Assembly: GCF_029589435.1 (NCBI RefSeq)
Contig: NZ_JARRAG010000001.1
Span: forward strand, 1,664,808-1,728,807
DNA: 64,000 bases
Direction: 5' to 3'
Source: Paludisphaera mucosa
GTDB taxonomy: Bacteria; Planctomycetota; Planctomycetia; Isosphaerales; Isosphaeraceae
Part shown: in pieces, positions 33,155-42,958 of the stretch
Layout of the letters: each line of letters begins with the position of its first letter
Numbering within the stretch: the stretch's first letter is position 1
The notes under the pieces: generated by a model
What the model was told of the DNA's origin: nothing
Databases searched by the model: none
Seen by the model: the letters and a program-made list of their open reading frames with translations, nothing else
Made by a program: the position numbers and the translations under genes

Positions 33155-34878
33155 CGTTCGAGATCTCCTTGAATCGCGACCGGGTCGGCGACCCGGAGGG
33201 AAGCGGGCGTGAATTCGTAGATCCGCCAGGTCTCGACGATGGATCTCAAATCGTCGCCGTAGGTCGATCGCACCGGCACCGACCGGGTCGAGCGCAGTTG
33301 AAAATCCCGTCGCATCCGGGCGAGCCAGGCGATCACTTCTGGATCCGAGGGTTCCTCGTCGAACACCACGCAACGGAGCGGCCGATCGCTGGAGACCTCA
33401 TCGAGCCGAGGCCCTCCTGAGGCCCTACGTCGCGGCGAGGCTACGGCTTGATTGCAGAGATACCAGGCCCGCCGGCCCTCCCAGGCGCCCGGGCGACCCA
33501 GGCCGAAGTCCAGATGGGCGCAGGCGACCACGGAGCCTCGGCTCACCTCGGGCCAGAAACTCCGGGCGAAATCGCGAGCCTCCCGGTCGTGGAGCATTCG
33601 GTATGGCCTTCGCCAACTCATGATCTGGGGAGCCAGGGCGCAGGCGACGAGGCCGACCACCCCGGCATAGATCAAGGCCTCGCGAAGTCTCGATCGGCGG
33701 ACGGTCTCCAACAAAGAACCGACCCCGGCTCCAGCCAGCAAGACGATCCCGGGGGCTGCGTATTGCGCCAATCGCGCCTCGGGTCCGAAGGGATAACGCT
33801 GCACCGCCGCCGCGATCAGGTTCAGTCCGAGAGGGGCCGTCAGAGCCACGACCATCGCCCCCCGCCCTCGCCGGATCAGGGTGACCGAGCCCGCGATACA
33901 GGCGATGAAGGTCGCCGCACTGGCCCCGCGGGCCCCACCTCCGGGATAAGCGAATACGCTGCCCGTCAGGGCCGAGAGCATCCAGTCCGGGAGGTTCAAC
34001 GGGTCCTCGAGGGGTGGAAAGCCCGGCCCCCAATACCGTCGAAGGCCGTCTAGAGCCGCAGCGCTCTGGACTCCACCGAATCCAACGTGGAAGATCGCGA
34101 AGAGGCCCAGCAACAACAATCCGCAGCAAGTCAATGCACCTCGATCCTTCCAGCGTCCCGACCGCCAGACCGGCCAGAACAGGGCGACCAAGATTCCGCC
34201 GGCGACGAAAACCGCCGGGTTCGAAACCGCCACGGCGGGCGGGAGCAGACAGAACAAAATCCAGAGCCGTCGCGGGCCCTCTCGGTGGTCCAGCCAGGCC
34301 GCCGCCGGGGCCAGCAGCACGAGCCCGACGAGCAAATCGGAGGCGTAAGGCTTGGCCTCGGCTGCATGTCGAATCGGATGGACACTGACCGCCAAGATCG
34401 CCACGGCGGCCTGAAGGGATAAGCCGCTCAGGCAGCGACGGGCGACGCGCTCGAAAAGGACCACCGACGTCATTCCGCACAGGAGCGGGAACAACCGCAG
34501 CGACCACTCCGAAAAACCCATCGCCAGCACGGCTGCTCGCTCGATCCAGAGGAACGCCAAGGGACAGACCTGGCCATTGTCCAGCGGCCCCGCGAGTTCC
34601 AGGAAGCCGCGTCTGATGAAATTCACAGCCAGGAAACATTCGTCGGACCAGAAGGGTAGATTTTGGGCGTAGCGCAGCATCCGGACGACGACGCCCAGGG
34701 CGATGAAGGCCCACACGCCCCGGTTCAGAAGCCGAGGGTCGGCGGGGCCGAACGTCACCTGAGTCGACGTCGACTCGCCTCGGCTCGCGATGATGCGCCG
34801 GCGCGGGCGCGACCGGGACGGGGCGACGGACGCCGGCTCCCCTGATCGGCGCGTTTGAGAAGTGGTTTCCGGTTCCAT
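33151..34878 (-). CDS. GT-C/GT39-like polytopic glycosyltransferase (paralogue 1)
   Basis: 575 residues from the ATG at 34878; the frame is open to 35061 but that part would overlap the divergent gene's leader. An Arg/Ser-rich cytoplasmic N-terminus is followed by about ten membrane helices. LPFWSDECFLAVNF carries the D-E pair. PIRHAAEAKPYASDLL, PPLEDPLNLPDWML and RYPFGPEARLAQYAAP align with IKPYASDLL, FPPLDSPAWIPVWLL and RYPYGGEARIVQYLAP in the downstream paralogue. It is translationally coupled to that gene, so the two were probably formed by tandem duplication and work together or on related substrates. Confidence 0.75.
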   Translation of the reverse strand: MEPETTSQTRRSGEPASVAPSRSRPRRRIIASRGESTSTQVTFGPADPRLLNRGVWAFIALGVVVRMLRYAQNLPFWSDECFLAVNFIRRGFLELAGPLDNGQVCPLAFLWIERAAVLAMGFSEWSLRLFPLLCGMTSVVLFERVARRCLSGLSLQAAVAILAVSVHPIRHAAEAKPYASDLLVGLVLLAPAAAWLDHREGPRRLWILFCLLPPAVAVSNPAVFVAGGILVALFWPVWRSGRWKDRGALTCCGLLLLGLFAIFHVGFGGVQSAAALDGLRRYWGPGFPPLEDPLNLPDWMLSALTGSVFAYPGGGARGASAATFIACIAGSVTLIRRGRGAMVVALTAPLGLNLIAAAVQRYPFGPEARLAQYAAPGIVLLAGAGVGSLLETVRRSRLREALIYAGVVGLVACALAPQIMSWRRPYRMLHDREARDFARSFWPEVSRGSVVACAHLDFGLGRPGAWEGRRAWYLCNQAVASPRRRASGGPRLDEVSSDRPLRCVVFDEEPSDPEVIAWLARMRRDFQLRSTRSVPVRSTYGDDLRSIVETWRIYEFTPASLRVADPVAIQGDLER

Positions 34879-35045
34879 CCGGTTCGGCTCGTTTCGTCCG
34901 AGGCCTGTGTTCCCGGGCTCCTTCCGGAAACGGTGGATCGCGATGCAGGTATAGGGGATTTCCGATTTCGCACAAGGGCGTTTCCGGCTATCCTGGAACG
35001 TATCCCCTGCCGGGGCCCCGTGTTGACGTCTCTTGGGGGACTTTG

Positions 35046-37019
35046 ATGCTTCGATCTGCATGGATTCAAGCGGGGGCCTTCCTCGCGTTCACGACCGCCC
35101 TCTCGACGGCCCCGGCATGCGTATTCGACGCCCCGGGAGCCTCCAAGACCCCGGCCGTCGATCGCCTCGTGGGTCGGAGGATGGCCGATTTCACCCTCAA
35201 GGATGTCCTGTCGAACCGCGATTTCCGACTTTACGGCCTCGCAGGCAAGCCGGGTGCGGTGATCGTCTTTCTGGGCACCGAATGCCCGGTCGGCGACCTA
35301 TACCTGCCCCGCCTTGTGGAGCTGAACCGCGACTATGGTCCCAAGGGGATCGCGTTCGTCGGAATCAACGCCAACGTGGGAGACAGCGAAGAGGAGATTG
35401 CCGCACACGCGAAGAGTTTTCAGGTGGATTTCCCGATCCTCAAGGATCGCGGGAACGTCGTCGCCGACGGCGTCCTGGCCGAGCGTACGCCCGAAGTCCT
35501 GGTGCTCGACGGCGCCGCGAGGATTCGTTACCGAGGCGCGATCGACGACCAGTACGCCGTCGGCTCACGGAAACCGGCGCCCGATCGCAACCACCTCCGC
35601 GAAGCCCTCGACGCCGTCCTGGCCCGGCGTCCCGTCGAGGTCGACGCCACGGCCGTCGCCGGCTGCCTGATCGAGAAGGCCGAGCCCGTCGCCGCGCCGA
35701 AAACCGACGTCGTCCGCGTCCGGGCACCCTCGGCAGACATTCGGGCGGCATTTGATGCGCTCGCGCCGAAACCCGCGGACGTCGGCGCGGTCACTTACGC
35801 CTCGGCGGCCGCGGCGATTCTCCAGGAGAAGTGTCAGACGTGCCACCGCCCGGGCCAGGTCGCCCCGTTCCCGCTCCTGACCTATGACGAAGCCCGCAAG
35901 CACTCGGCGATGATCCGCGAGGTCGTCGACGACCGCCGCATGCCCCCCTGGCACGCCGATCCGCGCCACGGTTCGTTCGCCAACGATCGCAGCCTGACTG
36001 GCGAGGATCGCGCCAAGCTCCTGGCGTGGATCGATCAGGGAACTCCGCTCGGCGACCCCAAGCACGTCCCGGCTCCGCGGACTTTCTCCGAAGGCTGGTC
36101 CATCGGTCGCCCGGACGTGATCTTCGAAATCCCCGAAGCCAACGTCGTCCCGGCCCAGGGCGTGCTCGAATACGTCCGGGTGCGCGTCCCGACGAAATTT
36201 ACCGAGGACAAGTGGATCCAGGCCGCCGAGGCCACGCCCGGCGACCGTTCCGTCGTCCACCACATCATCATCTACGTCGACGACCATACGAAGGGGCGTC
36301 GGCTCGGTCTGGGCGGCTCGCACTTTTGCGGCTACGCGCCGGGGGACATGCCTTCAAGATTCGCCGACGGCACGGCCAAGAAGATCCCCGCCGGATCCGA
36401 CCTGATGTTCGAGATCCACTACACCCCGAACGGCCGCGTTCTCGAGGATCGTTCCAAGCTCGGCCTGGTGTTCGCCACGAAGCCGGTGACGCGCGAGGCG
36501 TTCACGCTGCCGATCGCCGAGGGCGGCTTCATCATCCCTCCCAACGAGCCCAAGGTGCCGGTCGCCGCCTCGATGACCTTGCCCCAGGAGGTGAGGCTGC
36601 TCAGCTTCATGCCCCACATGCACGTGCGGGGCAAAGATTTCCAGTACACGATCACCAGGCCGGGCGGGCCTCCGGAAGTGATCCTATCGGTCCCGGCCTA
36701 CGATTTCGGCTGGCAAAGCTACTACACCCTCAGGGAGCCGCTCACGCTTCCCAAGGGAACCAGGATCGACTGCCTGGCCCACTACGATAATTCGGCCGCC
36801 AACCCCGCGAACCCCGACCCGACCAAAACCGTACGCTGGGGCGACCAGACGTTTGAAGAGATGATGATCGGATACATCGACGTCGACGTCCCGGTCGGCG
36901 AGCCCATCGACCGTCAGGCCCTGCGAAACCGGAATCGGACCGGCCTGCGGGCGGTCCAGTCGCTCCTGGGCTTCGGCGGGACCCAGAAGAAGGCGGCGGA
37001 GAAACCTCCCTTGCCCTGA
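35046..37019 (+). CDS. Exported redoxin / cytochrome c / copper monooxygenase-like fusion
   Basis: 657 residues, ATG at 35046 after GGGGGA. A signal peptide covers residues 5-24. Residues about 40-190 are a thioredoxin/AhpC-like domain whose active site reads FLGTECPVGDLYLP: one Cys, no CxxC. Residues about 255-330 hold a heme c motif CQTCH (Cys263, Cys266, His267) with a downstream MPPWHAD as possible axial-ligand region. The C-terminal 300 residues resemble copper type II ascorbate-dependent monooxygenases, with His405-His406 (SVVHHIIIYV), His458 (EIHYTPNG) and His524-Met525-His526 (FMPHMHVRG). It is presumably a periplasmic oxidoreductase; the substrate is unknown. Confidence 0.8.
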   Translation: MLRSAWIQAGAFLAFTTALSTAPACVFDAPGASKTPAVDRLVGRRMADFTLKDVLSNRDFRLYGLAGKPGAVIVFLGTECPVGDLYLPRLVELNRDYGPKGIAFVGINANVGDSEEEIAAHAKSFQVDFPILKDRGNVVADGVLAERTPEVLVLDGAARIRYRGAIDDQYAVGSRKPAPDRNHLREALDAVLARRPVEVDATAVAGCLIEKAEPVAAPKTDVVRVRAPSADIRAAFDALAPKPADVGAVTYASAAAAILQEKCQTCHRPGQVAPFPLLTYDEARKHSAMIREVVDDRRMPPWHADPRHGSFANDRSLTGEDRAKLLAWIDQGTPLGDPKHVPAPRTFSEGWSIGRPDVIFEIPEANVVPAQGVLEYVRVRVPTKFTEDKWIQAAEATPGDRSVVHHIIIYVDDHTKGRRLGLGGSHFCGYAPGDMPSRFADGTAKKIPAGSDLMFEIHYTPNGRVLEDRSKLGLVFATKPVTREAFTLPIAEGGFIIPPNEPKVPVAASMTLPQEVRLLSFMPHMHVRGKDFQYTITRPGGPPEVILSVPAYDFGWQSYYTLREPLTLPKGTRIDCLAHYDNSAANPANPDPTKTVRWGDQTFEEMMIGYIDVDVPVGEPIDRQALRNRNRTGLRAVQSLLGFGGTQKKAAEKPPLP

Positions 37020-37033
37020 GGAGCCGTGCGACG

Positions 37034-37894
37034 ATGCGACCACCTCTCCGCCTTTTCGCGATCACGTGCCTGTCTGCAACGCTCGTCGGACCAGGGGCGT
37101 CAGCGACCCTGGCCGATGATCGCGAAATACCGCCGCCTTTCGCCCCCCTCGAATATCTAGTGGGATCCTGGAAGGGGCAGGCGATGCCCCTGGGGGACCC
37201 GGCGCAACGGATCCGGGGGTGGACTGAGACCCACTCCTGGGCATGGACCTTCCTGGAAGGCAAGCCGACTGGCATGTCCTTCAAGATGGACGGCTCGAAA
37301 CTCTTGAAGTCAGGTTCACTGACCTACGAGGCCGGTCGCAAGAAGTATGTGCTCAGGACCGAACCCGTCGCGTCCGAGTCATCGGGCGCCACGTCGAAGC
37401 GGTCAAAGCCGGTCATCTATGAAGGGACCATCGACGGCAAGGGCAAGCTCTTGACGCTGGATCGGACCGACGTTTCGGCCGACCGACCCGCCGAACGGCT
37501 CACGCTCCGGCCCAACGGCAATCTTGTTCGTTACACGATGTTCGTCGAGCGCCGGGCTTCCAAGACGGGGGCGTACGTCCGCTCGACCGAGATCGGCCTG
37601 ACGAAGGAGGGCGAGACGTTCGCGGCGGGCTCGACCGCGATCGAACGTCCCAAGTGCGTGGTGACGGGCGGTGCGGCCACACAGACCGTCTCGTTTCAGG
37701 GACGCGACTTCCCCATCTGCTGCTCGGGATGCCGCGACGAGTTCCTGGAGTCGCCCGACAAGTACGTCAAGAAGGCTGCTTCGGCCGGCTCTTCAACGGC
37801 CGCCGAGAGGAAGCCGTCTCCTCCCGCCCGCAAAGGTCGCAGCGACGACGACGCCTTCTCGAACGACGTCGGTGAGCCGAAGACGATGCCCTGA
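37034..37894 (+). CDS. Exported hypothetical protein with C-terminal YHS/TRASH-like metal site
   Basis: 286 residues with a signal peptide at 5-27. Residues 35-200 are a beta-rich domain of unknown type (EYLVGSWKGQA, SFKMDGSKLLKSGSLTY) that may bind a ligand. Residues about 210-250 contain PKCVVTGGAATQTVSFQGRD followed by FPICCSGCRDEFLESPDKY, resembling the Cys-rich YHS/TRASH fold that binds transition metals. The tail is basic and Ser/Pro-rich. It follows the redoxin/cytochrome/Cu protein by 14 bp, so it is likely in one operon and might deliver or sense copper. That role is inference. Confidence 0.68.
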   Translation: MRPPLRLFAITCLSATLVGPGASATLADDREIPPPFAPLEYLVGSWKGQAMPLGDPAQRIRGWTETHSWAWTFLEGKPTGMSFKMDGSKLLKSGSLTYEAGRKKYVLRTEPVASESSGATSKRSKPVIYEGTIDGKGKLLTLDRTDVSADRPAERLTLRPNGNLVRYTMFVERRASKTGAYVRSTEIGLTKEGETFAAGSTAIERPKCVVTGGAATQTVSFQGRDFPICCSGCRDEFLESPDKYVKKAASAGSSTAAERKPSPPARKGRSDDDAFSNDVGEPKTMP

Positions 37895-37900
37895 CGGACG

Positions 37901-37925
37901 GCGGCCCTGACTCCGTCAGGGCCGC
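37901..37925. terminator. Bidirectional hairpin terminator
   Basis: A perfect 11-bp stem: GCGGCCCTGAC (37901-37911) and GTCAGGGCCGC (37915-37925), loop TCC. It lies 6 bp after the stop of the plus-strand gene and 12 bp before the end of the convergent minus-strand gene. There is no U-tract. Confidence 0.7.
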
Positions 37926-37936
37926 GACGCGTTCGC

Positions 37937-38446
37937 TCAATAAAAGCCGCCGAAGCCGCCCACGCCGAACCCGCCACCCCAGGCCGGTCGCGCGTAGTTG
38001 TCGATGCTCTGCTGGATCGAGTTGTAACGTTGAGTCCCGGCATTGTAGGCGGCGATCTGCTCGTTTCGATCGGGCGCGCCACCCCCCTGCGCGAACTTCG
38101 CGGCGCGGACGGGATCCTGCGCGTTCTGGAAGTGCTCGCCGGGCGGATAGTATTCGGCGTACCTTCCCCTGCCCCCGGGGTTCCGGAAGCCGGCCGTTTC
38201 CTCTCCGTGGTAGTATTCCGGATACGGGTACTGGTAGTGCTGCACGATGCTCCGACGCTGCTGGGGGTAGTGCGCCTGAGGCCGGATGTGAGAGGGATAC
38301 CCCCGATCAGTCGGGCTCCCCGCATCGGCGGTGGCCGCCTGCGTCGGCGGCGCCCCGTCCCGGGATTGGACCACTTCCGAGAACGCCGCGCAGGTCGTGA
38401 AGACTGCGAACGACAGCCCGGCGAGGCGCAGGCGTGATAACCTCAT
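37937..38446 (-). CDS. Small exported Tyr/Gly-rich hypothetical protein
   Basis: 169 residues. A signal peptide covers residues 6-26 (LRLAGLSFAVFTTCAAFSEV). The mature part is rich in Tyr, Gln, Pro and Gly (HYQYPYPEYYHGEE), with a short helix (DPVRAAKFAQGGG) and a glycine-rich end GGGFGVGGFGGFY. AAGGA lies upstream of the ATG. No family is recognised; composition suggests a disordered surface or envelope protein. Confidence 0.65.
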   Translation of the reverse strand: MRLSRLRLAGLSFAVFTTCAAFSEVVQSRDGAPPTQAATADAGSPTDRGYPSHIRPQAHYPQQRRSIVQHYQYPYPEYYHGEETAGFRNPGGRGRYAEYYPPGEHFQNAQDPVRAAKFAQGGGAPDRNEQIAAYNAGTQRYNSIQQSIDNYARPAWGGGFGVGGFGGFY

Positions 38447-38605
38447 GGAAGGCGTTTTCCTTGTGTGAATGCAGCTCGGGGCTTACGCCAGCGACGCGCG
38501 ACTCTCCTGAATTCTAGGAGACGGCCGCACCGTCCGGTTCGGAATTTTGCAGATTCTCAATCCACCGAGAAGATTGGTCGCCTCGGTTCTGGCGGCGTCC
38601 CGGGA

Positions 38606-41600
38606 TCAATCGGGGTCGTAGGACAGATTCGGGGCCAACCAACGCTCCACGACCGAGAGTGGTAATTTCTTGCGGGCCGCGTAGTCGACGGCCTGGTCGC
38701 GCTGAATGAAGTCGATGGCGAAGTAGCGGGCCTGGGGATGGGCGAAGTAGAGCCCGCTGACGGACGCCCCGGGGTGCATGGCGTACGACTCGGTGAGGCG
38801 GATGCCGGTCGCGGCTTCCACGTCGAGGAGGTCCCAGAGGCCCGCCTTCTCGGTGTGGTCGGGGCAGGCGGGATAGCCGGCCGCCGGCCGGATGCCCCGG
38901 TATTTCTCGGCGATCAGGTCGGCGGGGGAGAGTTGTTCGTCGCCGCCGTAGCCCCAATCACGCCGGGCCTGCTGGTGTAGGGACTCGGCGAACGCCTCGG
39001 CGAGGCGGTCGGCCAGGGCTTCGGCCATGATGGCGTTGTAGTCGTCAAGATCGTCCTTGAACTTCTTGACCAGCACGTCCGAGCCGGTTCCGGCCGTGAC
39101 CGCGAAGGCGCCCAGGTAGTCGGCCCGGCCGGAATCGAGGGGGGCCACAAAATCGGAGAGGGACCGGAATTCCGTCTGGCCCTGGCGTTCCCACTGCTGA
39201 CGGAGGAAGTGGAACCGCATTCGTTCCTCGGTCCGCGTCTCGTCCGTGAAGACGACCACGTCGTCGCCGACCGAGTTTGCGGGGAAGAAGCCGTAGACGC
39301 CCTGCGCCGAGAGCAGGCCGTCGCGGACGACCTGGCCCAGCAGCGCGGTCGCCTTCTCGAACAGCTCGCGGGCGACCTCGCCGACCTCGGGGTCATTGAG
39401 GATCGCCGGGTACTTCCCCTTCAGCTCCCATGTGGAGAAGAACGGAGACCAGTCGATGAAAGGGACCAGCCTCTCCAGAGGATAGTGGGCGAGCCGGCGA
39501 GGGCCGATGAAGGTCGGCTTGGCGATGGGCGAGGCTTCCCAATCGATCCGCGAACCTCGGTTGCGGGCGACGTCCAGCGGGACGAGGCTTCGCTCGCGGC
39601 GCCCGGCGAAGGAGAGTCGCTCGCGCTCCTGCAACGCACGGTTCTGCTCGTCCATCTCCCCGCGCGACTCGGCGCGATTGAGGCGGTCGACCACGCCGAC
39701 GCTCCGGGAAGCGTCCTTTACGTGGAGTACGGGCCCGCTGTACTGGGGGGCGATCTTGACGGCCGTGTGCTTGACGCTGGTGGTGGCGCCGCCGATCAGC
39801 AGCGGCGTGTCGAAGCCCTCGCGCTGCATCTCGCGGGCGACGTGGACCATTTCGTCGAGCGACGGCGTGATGAGCCCCGAGAGGCCGATGACGTCGACCT
39901 CGTGCTCCTTAGCTTTCCTGAGGATGTCCTCGCAGGGGATCATGACGCCCAGGTCGATGACCTCGTAGTCGTTGCAGGCCAGGACCACCCCGACGATGTT
40001 CTTGCCGATATCGTGGACGTCGCCCTTCACGGTCGCCATCAGGATCTTGCCCCGAGCCTTGTGCTCGGAGGCGGCCTCGCCCGCGGCGGCGGCCCGCGCC
40101 TTCTCGGCCTCCATCATGGGGGTCAGGTGGGCGACCGCCTTCTTCATCACGCGAGCGCTCTTAACCACCTGCGGGAGGAACATCTTGCCGGCGCCGAAGA
40201 GGTCGCCGACGACGTTCATCCCGTCCATGAGCGGCCCCTCGATGATCGAGAGCGGCTTGGGATACTCCCGCAGGGCGTCGTCGACGTCCTGCTCGACGTA
40301 ATCCACGGTCCCGGTTACAAGGGCATGTTTGAGCCGCTCGGCCACCGACTGATCGCGCCAGGCGAGGTCCTTGCCTTTGTCCTTCTTGCCGCCGGCCTTC
40401 ACCGTCTCGGCGAACTCGATGAGCCGGTCGGCCGCGTCGGGCCGGCGATTCAGGAGGACGTCCTCGACTTTCTCCAGCAGATCCTTGGGAATCTCCTCGT
40501 AAACCTCGAGCTGACCGGCGTTGACGATGCCCATGTCGAGGCCGGCTTTGATCGCATGGTACAGGAACGCGGCGTTCATCGCCTCGCGCACCACGTCGTT
40601 ACCGCGGTAGGAGAAAGAAACGTTGCTCACGCCGCCGGAGGTCTTGGACTTGGGGAACAGCCGCTTCAGCTCGCGGACGGCCTCGATGAATTCGATGGCG
40701 TAGTTGTTGTGCTCCTCCAGGCCCGTCCCGACCGTCAGGATGTTGACGTCGAAGATGATGTCCTCGGGCGGGAAGCCGGCCTCCTCGGTCAGGAGTTTGT
40801 AGGCCCGCTTGCAGATCGCGACCTTGTTATCGGCCTCGACGGCCTGGCCCACCTCGTCGAACGCCATCACGACCGTGGCCGCACCATAGCGACGGACGAG
40901 CCGGGCCTGCTCCAGGAACTTCTCTTCGCCTTCCTTGAGGCTGATCGAGTTCACCACCGACTTACCCTGGACGCACTTGAGGCCCGCCTCGATGACGCTC
41001 CACTTGGAGCTGTCGATCATGATCGGGACCTTGGCGATCGCGGGGTCGGCCGAGATCAGGTTGAGGAACCGGGTCATGGCCTTCTCGCCGTCGATCAGGC
41101 CCTCGTCCATGTTCACGTCGACGATGTTCGCGCCCGATTCCACCTGGTCGCGCGCCACGGCCAGCGCAGCCTCGTAGTCGCCGGACTTGATGAGCCGGGC
41201 GAACTTCTTGGAACCGGTGATATTCGTCCGCTCGCCGACCATGATGAAGTTGGTCTCGGGGCGGACCACCAACGGATCCATTCCGCTGTAGCACGAATAG
41301 CCCGGAAGCTCGGGGGTTTTGCGCGGGGCGACGTCCTCGACCTGCTTGGCGATGGCCGCGATCCACTCGGGAGTCGTGCCGCAGCACCCCCCCACGAGGT
41401 TGAGCCAGCCGTTGCGCGCGAACTCGCCGAGAACCTTCGCGGTGTGCTCCTTGTCCCCCTGGAACCCGCCGAAGCCGTCTGGCATTCCGGCGTTGGGGTA
41501 GCAGCTGACGCGCGTCTTGCAGATGGACGAGAGCGTCTCGATCGAGTCGCGCATCTGGTCGACGCCAACCGCGCAGTTCAGCCCTACGCTCAGCGCAGGA

Positions 41601-42322
41601 TAGTGCGAGACGGAGTAGTAAAAGGAATCGACCGGTTGGGCCGAGAGAGTCCGATGGTTGTCGAAAATCGTCCCCGAGATCATGACCGGCAGCCGTCGGC
41701 CCGTTTCTTCGAAGTACGAGTCGATGGCGAAGAGGCACGACTTCATGACGAGGGTGTCGAACGACGTCTCGGGCAGGAGCAGGTCGACGCCGGCCTCGAC
41801 CAGGGCGGCGATCTGGACCTTGTAGTTCGCGACCATCTCGTCGAAGGTCACGTCGCGACGGCCGGGGTCCTCGACGTGGATGCCCATCGAGAGCTGCTTC
41901 TTCGTCGGTCCGATGCTCCCGGCGACGAACCTGGGCCGACTCGGGTCACGACGGGTGTAGTCGTCGGCCGCCTTGCGGGCGATCTCCACGGCGCGGACGT
42001 TCAGCTCGCGGACGTGCTCCTGGAGCCCGAATTCCTCCAGTGAGAGGGGGTTGTTGTTGAACGTGTCGGTCTCGATAATATCAGCGCCGGCCTCGAGGTA
42101 CGCGCGGTGGATCTCCTCGATCATCTTCGGCTGCGAGAGGACCAGGATCTCGGTGCAGTTCTTCAGCTGGATGTGGTGGTTGGCGAACCGCTTGCCGCGA
42201 TAATCCTCCTCCGTGGGCTGGTAGGAGTAGATGACCGAGCCCATGGCCCCGTCCAGGACCAGGATCCGTTCCGCAAGCAATTCCTCGAGGCGTGACGACG
42301 CGGCGGGGATGTCCTTGTTCAC
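38606..42322 (-). CDS. metH: Cobalamin-dependent methionine synthase
   Basis: 1238 residues, full length compared with about 1227 in E. coli. Domain order is intact. The homocysteine-binding barrel has zinc-cysteine segments NCAVG and GGCCGTTP. The methyltetrahydrofolate domain has [20 protein letters not shown]. The B12 cap and Rossmann domains have GDVHDIGKN, whose His is the lower cobalt ligand. The C-terminal reactivation domain contains [18 protein letters not shown]. It methylates homocysteine to methionine. The start is GTG at 42322 with only a weak GGA SD, after a leader of about 115 nt. Confidence 0.96.
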   Translation of the reverse strand: MNKDIPAASSRLEELLAERILVLDGAMGSVIYSYQPTEEDYRGKRFANHHIQLKNCTEILVLSQPKMIEEIHRAYLEAGADIIETDTFNNNPLSLEEFGLQEHVRELNVRAVEIARKAADDYTRRDPSRPRFVAGSIGPTKKQLSMGIHVEDPGRRDVTFDEMVANYKVQIAALVEAGVDLLLPETSFDTLVMKSCLFAIDSYFEETGRRLPVMISGTIFDNHRTLSAQPVDSFYYSVSHYPALSVGLNCAVGVDQMRDSIETLSSICKTRVSCYPNAGMPDGFGGFQGDKEHTAKVLGEFARNGWLNLVGGCCGTTPEWIAAIAKQVEDVAPRKTPELPGYSCYSGMDPLVVRPETNFIMVGERTNITGSKKFARLIKSGDYEAALAVARDQVESGANIVDVNMDEGLIDGEKAMTRFLNLISADPAIAKVPIMIDSSKWSVIEAGLKCVQGKSVVNSISLKEGEEKFLEQARLVRRYGAATVVMAFDEVGQAVEADNKVAICKRAYKLLTEEAGFPPEDIIFDVNILTVGTGLEEHNNYAIEFIEAVRELKRLFPKSKTSGGVSNVSFSYRGNDVVREAMNAAFLYHAIKAGLDMGIVNAGQLEVYEEIPKDLLEKVEDVLLNRRPDAADRLIEFAETVKAGGKKDKGKDLAWRDQSVAERLKHALVTGTVDYVEQDVDDALREYPKPLSIIEGPLMDGMNVVGDLFGAGKMFLPQVVKSARVMKKAVAHLTPMMEAEKARAAAAGEAASEHKARGKILMATVKGDVHDIGKNIVGVVLACNDYEVIDLGVMIPCEDILRKAKEHEVDVIGLSGLITPSLDEMVHVAREMQREGFDTPLLIGGATTSVKHTAVKIAPQYSGPVLHVKDASRSVGVVDRLNRAESRGEMDEQNRALQERERLSFAGRRERSLVPLDVARNRGSRIDWEASPIAKPTFIGPRRLAHYPLERLVPFIDWSPFFSTWELKGKYPAILNDPEVGEVARELFEKATALLGQVVRDGLLSAQGVYGFFPANSVGDDVVVFTDETRTEERMRFHFLRQQWERQGQTEFRSLSDFVAPLDSGRADYLGAFAVTAGTGSDVLVKKFKDDLDDYNAIMAEALADRLAEAFAESLHQQARRDWGYGGDEQLSPADLIAEKYRGIRPAAGYPACPDHTEKAGLWDLLDVEAATGIRLTESYAMHPGASVSGLYFAHPQARYFAIDFIQRDQAVDYAARKKLPLSVVERWLAPNLSYDPD

Positions 42323-42444
42323 GATGATGGATCCAGTCGAAGAAGGGCGGCGGAGCTTCGGAACCCGCGGGCGACGTCGGTGGGATTCCAGAAGGGCGAG
42401 CCCTGGGGCGGGGACGGACGAGGAGCCAAGTGCATTGGGATCGA

Positions 42445-42474
42445 ATTATCCTTGGGGGTTCGCACGAGTGTCAA
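42445..42474 (-). promoter_or_regulatory. Near-consensus sigma70 promoter of metH
   Basis: On the minus strand, TTGACA (42474-42469) is a perfect -35 box and GATAAT (42450-42445) a five-of-six -10 box, 18 bp apart. Transcription should begin near 42438, leaving about 115 nt of leader before metH. I could not recognise a cobalamin, SAM or SAH riboswitch core in that leader. Confidence 0.7.
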
Positions 42475-42518
42475 GCGGTCTTGAACCAGCCAGGTCGATG
42501 GACGGAAGCTGAAGGTGT

Positions 42519-42938
42519 ATGATGGCGGTGTTTGATCCCGACCTGGATACGGCGACGTACCCGACCACGAACCCGATCCTCGACGTCGCGGACCATCAGC
42601 GGTTGATCGTCAACCCGTTGCTCACGACCGTCGCCCTGCTGGGCGTGTGGGCCTTGTTCCGCTTTGCGCTGGAGGTTCGAAACCTCGGCCTCTTCCTGGC
42701 GACCCTTTTCGCCGCTCTCGTCTGCCCGTTGCTCATCCAGTATCACTGCCTGGATTGCGGCCACACCGACTTTGCGCTCAGGTCCAGGCGGCACGCCTGC
42801 GCCGCGGTCGTCCATCGAATTCGCACCGACGCGGGGGTTTCCGCCCTGCCGCCCGCGGTGAAAACCCAGATCAAGTCGTGGGTTCTCTCCACGGTCGTCG
42901 CGGGCCTACTCTACGCAATCTTTCGCCACCAGGGCTGA
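42519..42938 (+). CDS. Small membrane protein with Cys/His cluster
   Basis: 139 residues (ATG at 42519, or the ATG at 42522 that is better spaced from GAAGG at 42511-42515). Three hydrophobic segments lie at about residues 34-52, 56-74 and 119-135. Between the second and third is HCLDCGHTDFALRSRRHAC, a C-x2-C ... H-x-C arrangement that could bind zinc on the cytoplasmic side. No family is recognised. Its upstream region overlaps the metH promoter region, so the two divergent genes may share control. Confidence 0.6.
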   Translation: MMAVFDPDLDTATYPTTNPILDVADHQRLIVNPLLTTVALLGVWALFRFALEVRNLGLFLATLFAALVCPLLIQYHCLDCGHTDFALRSRRHACAAVVHRIRTDAGVSALPPAVKTQIKSWVLSTVVAGLLYAIFRHQG

Positions 42939-42958
42939 ACGATCGGACCTGGATGGCC

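Noticed and set aside
39209-42043. 944-codon open frame on the plus strand opposite metH
   Set aside because: It is the antisense shadow of metH, a full-length recognisable enzyme; the composition (Asp/Leu/Val/Arg runs) is typical of reversed GC-rich codons and there is no SD.
42323-42445. Riboswitch in the metH leader
   Set aside because: The leader is too short for a cobalamin riboswitch and I could not match a SAM or SAH core by eye; a covariance search is needed.
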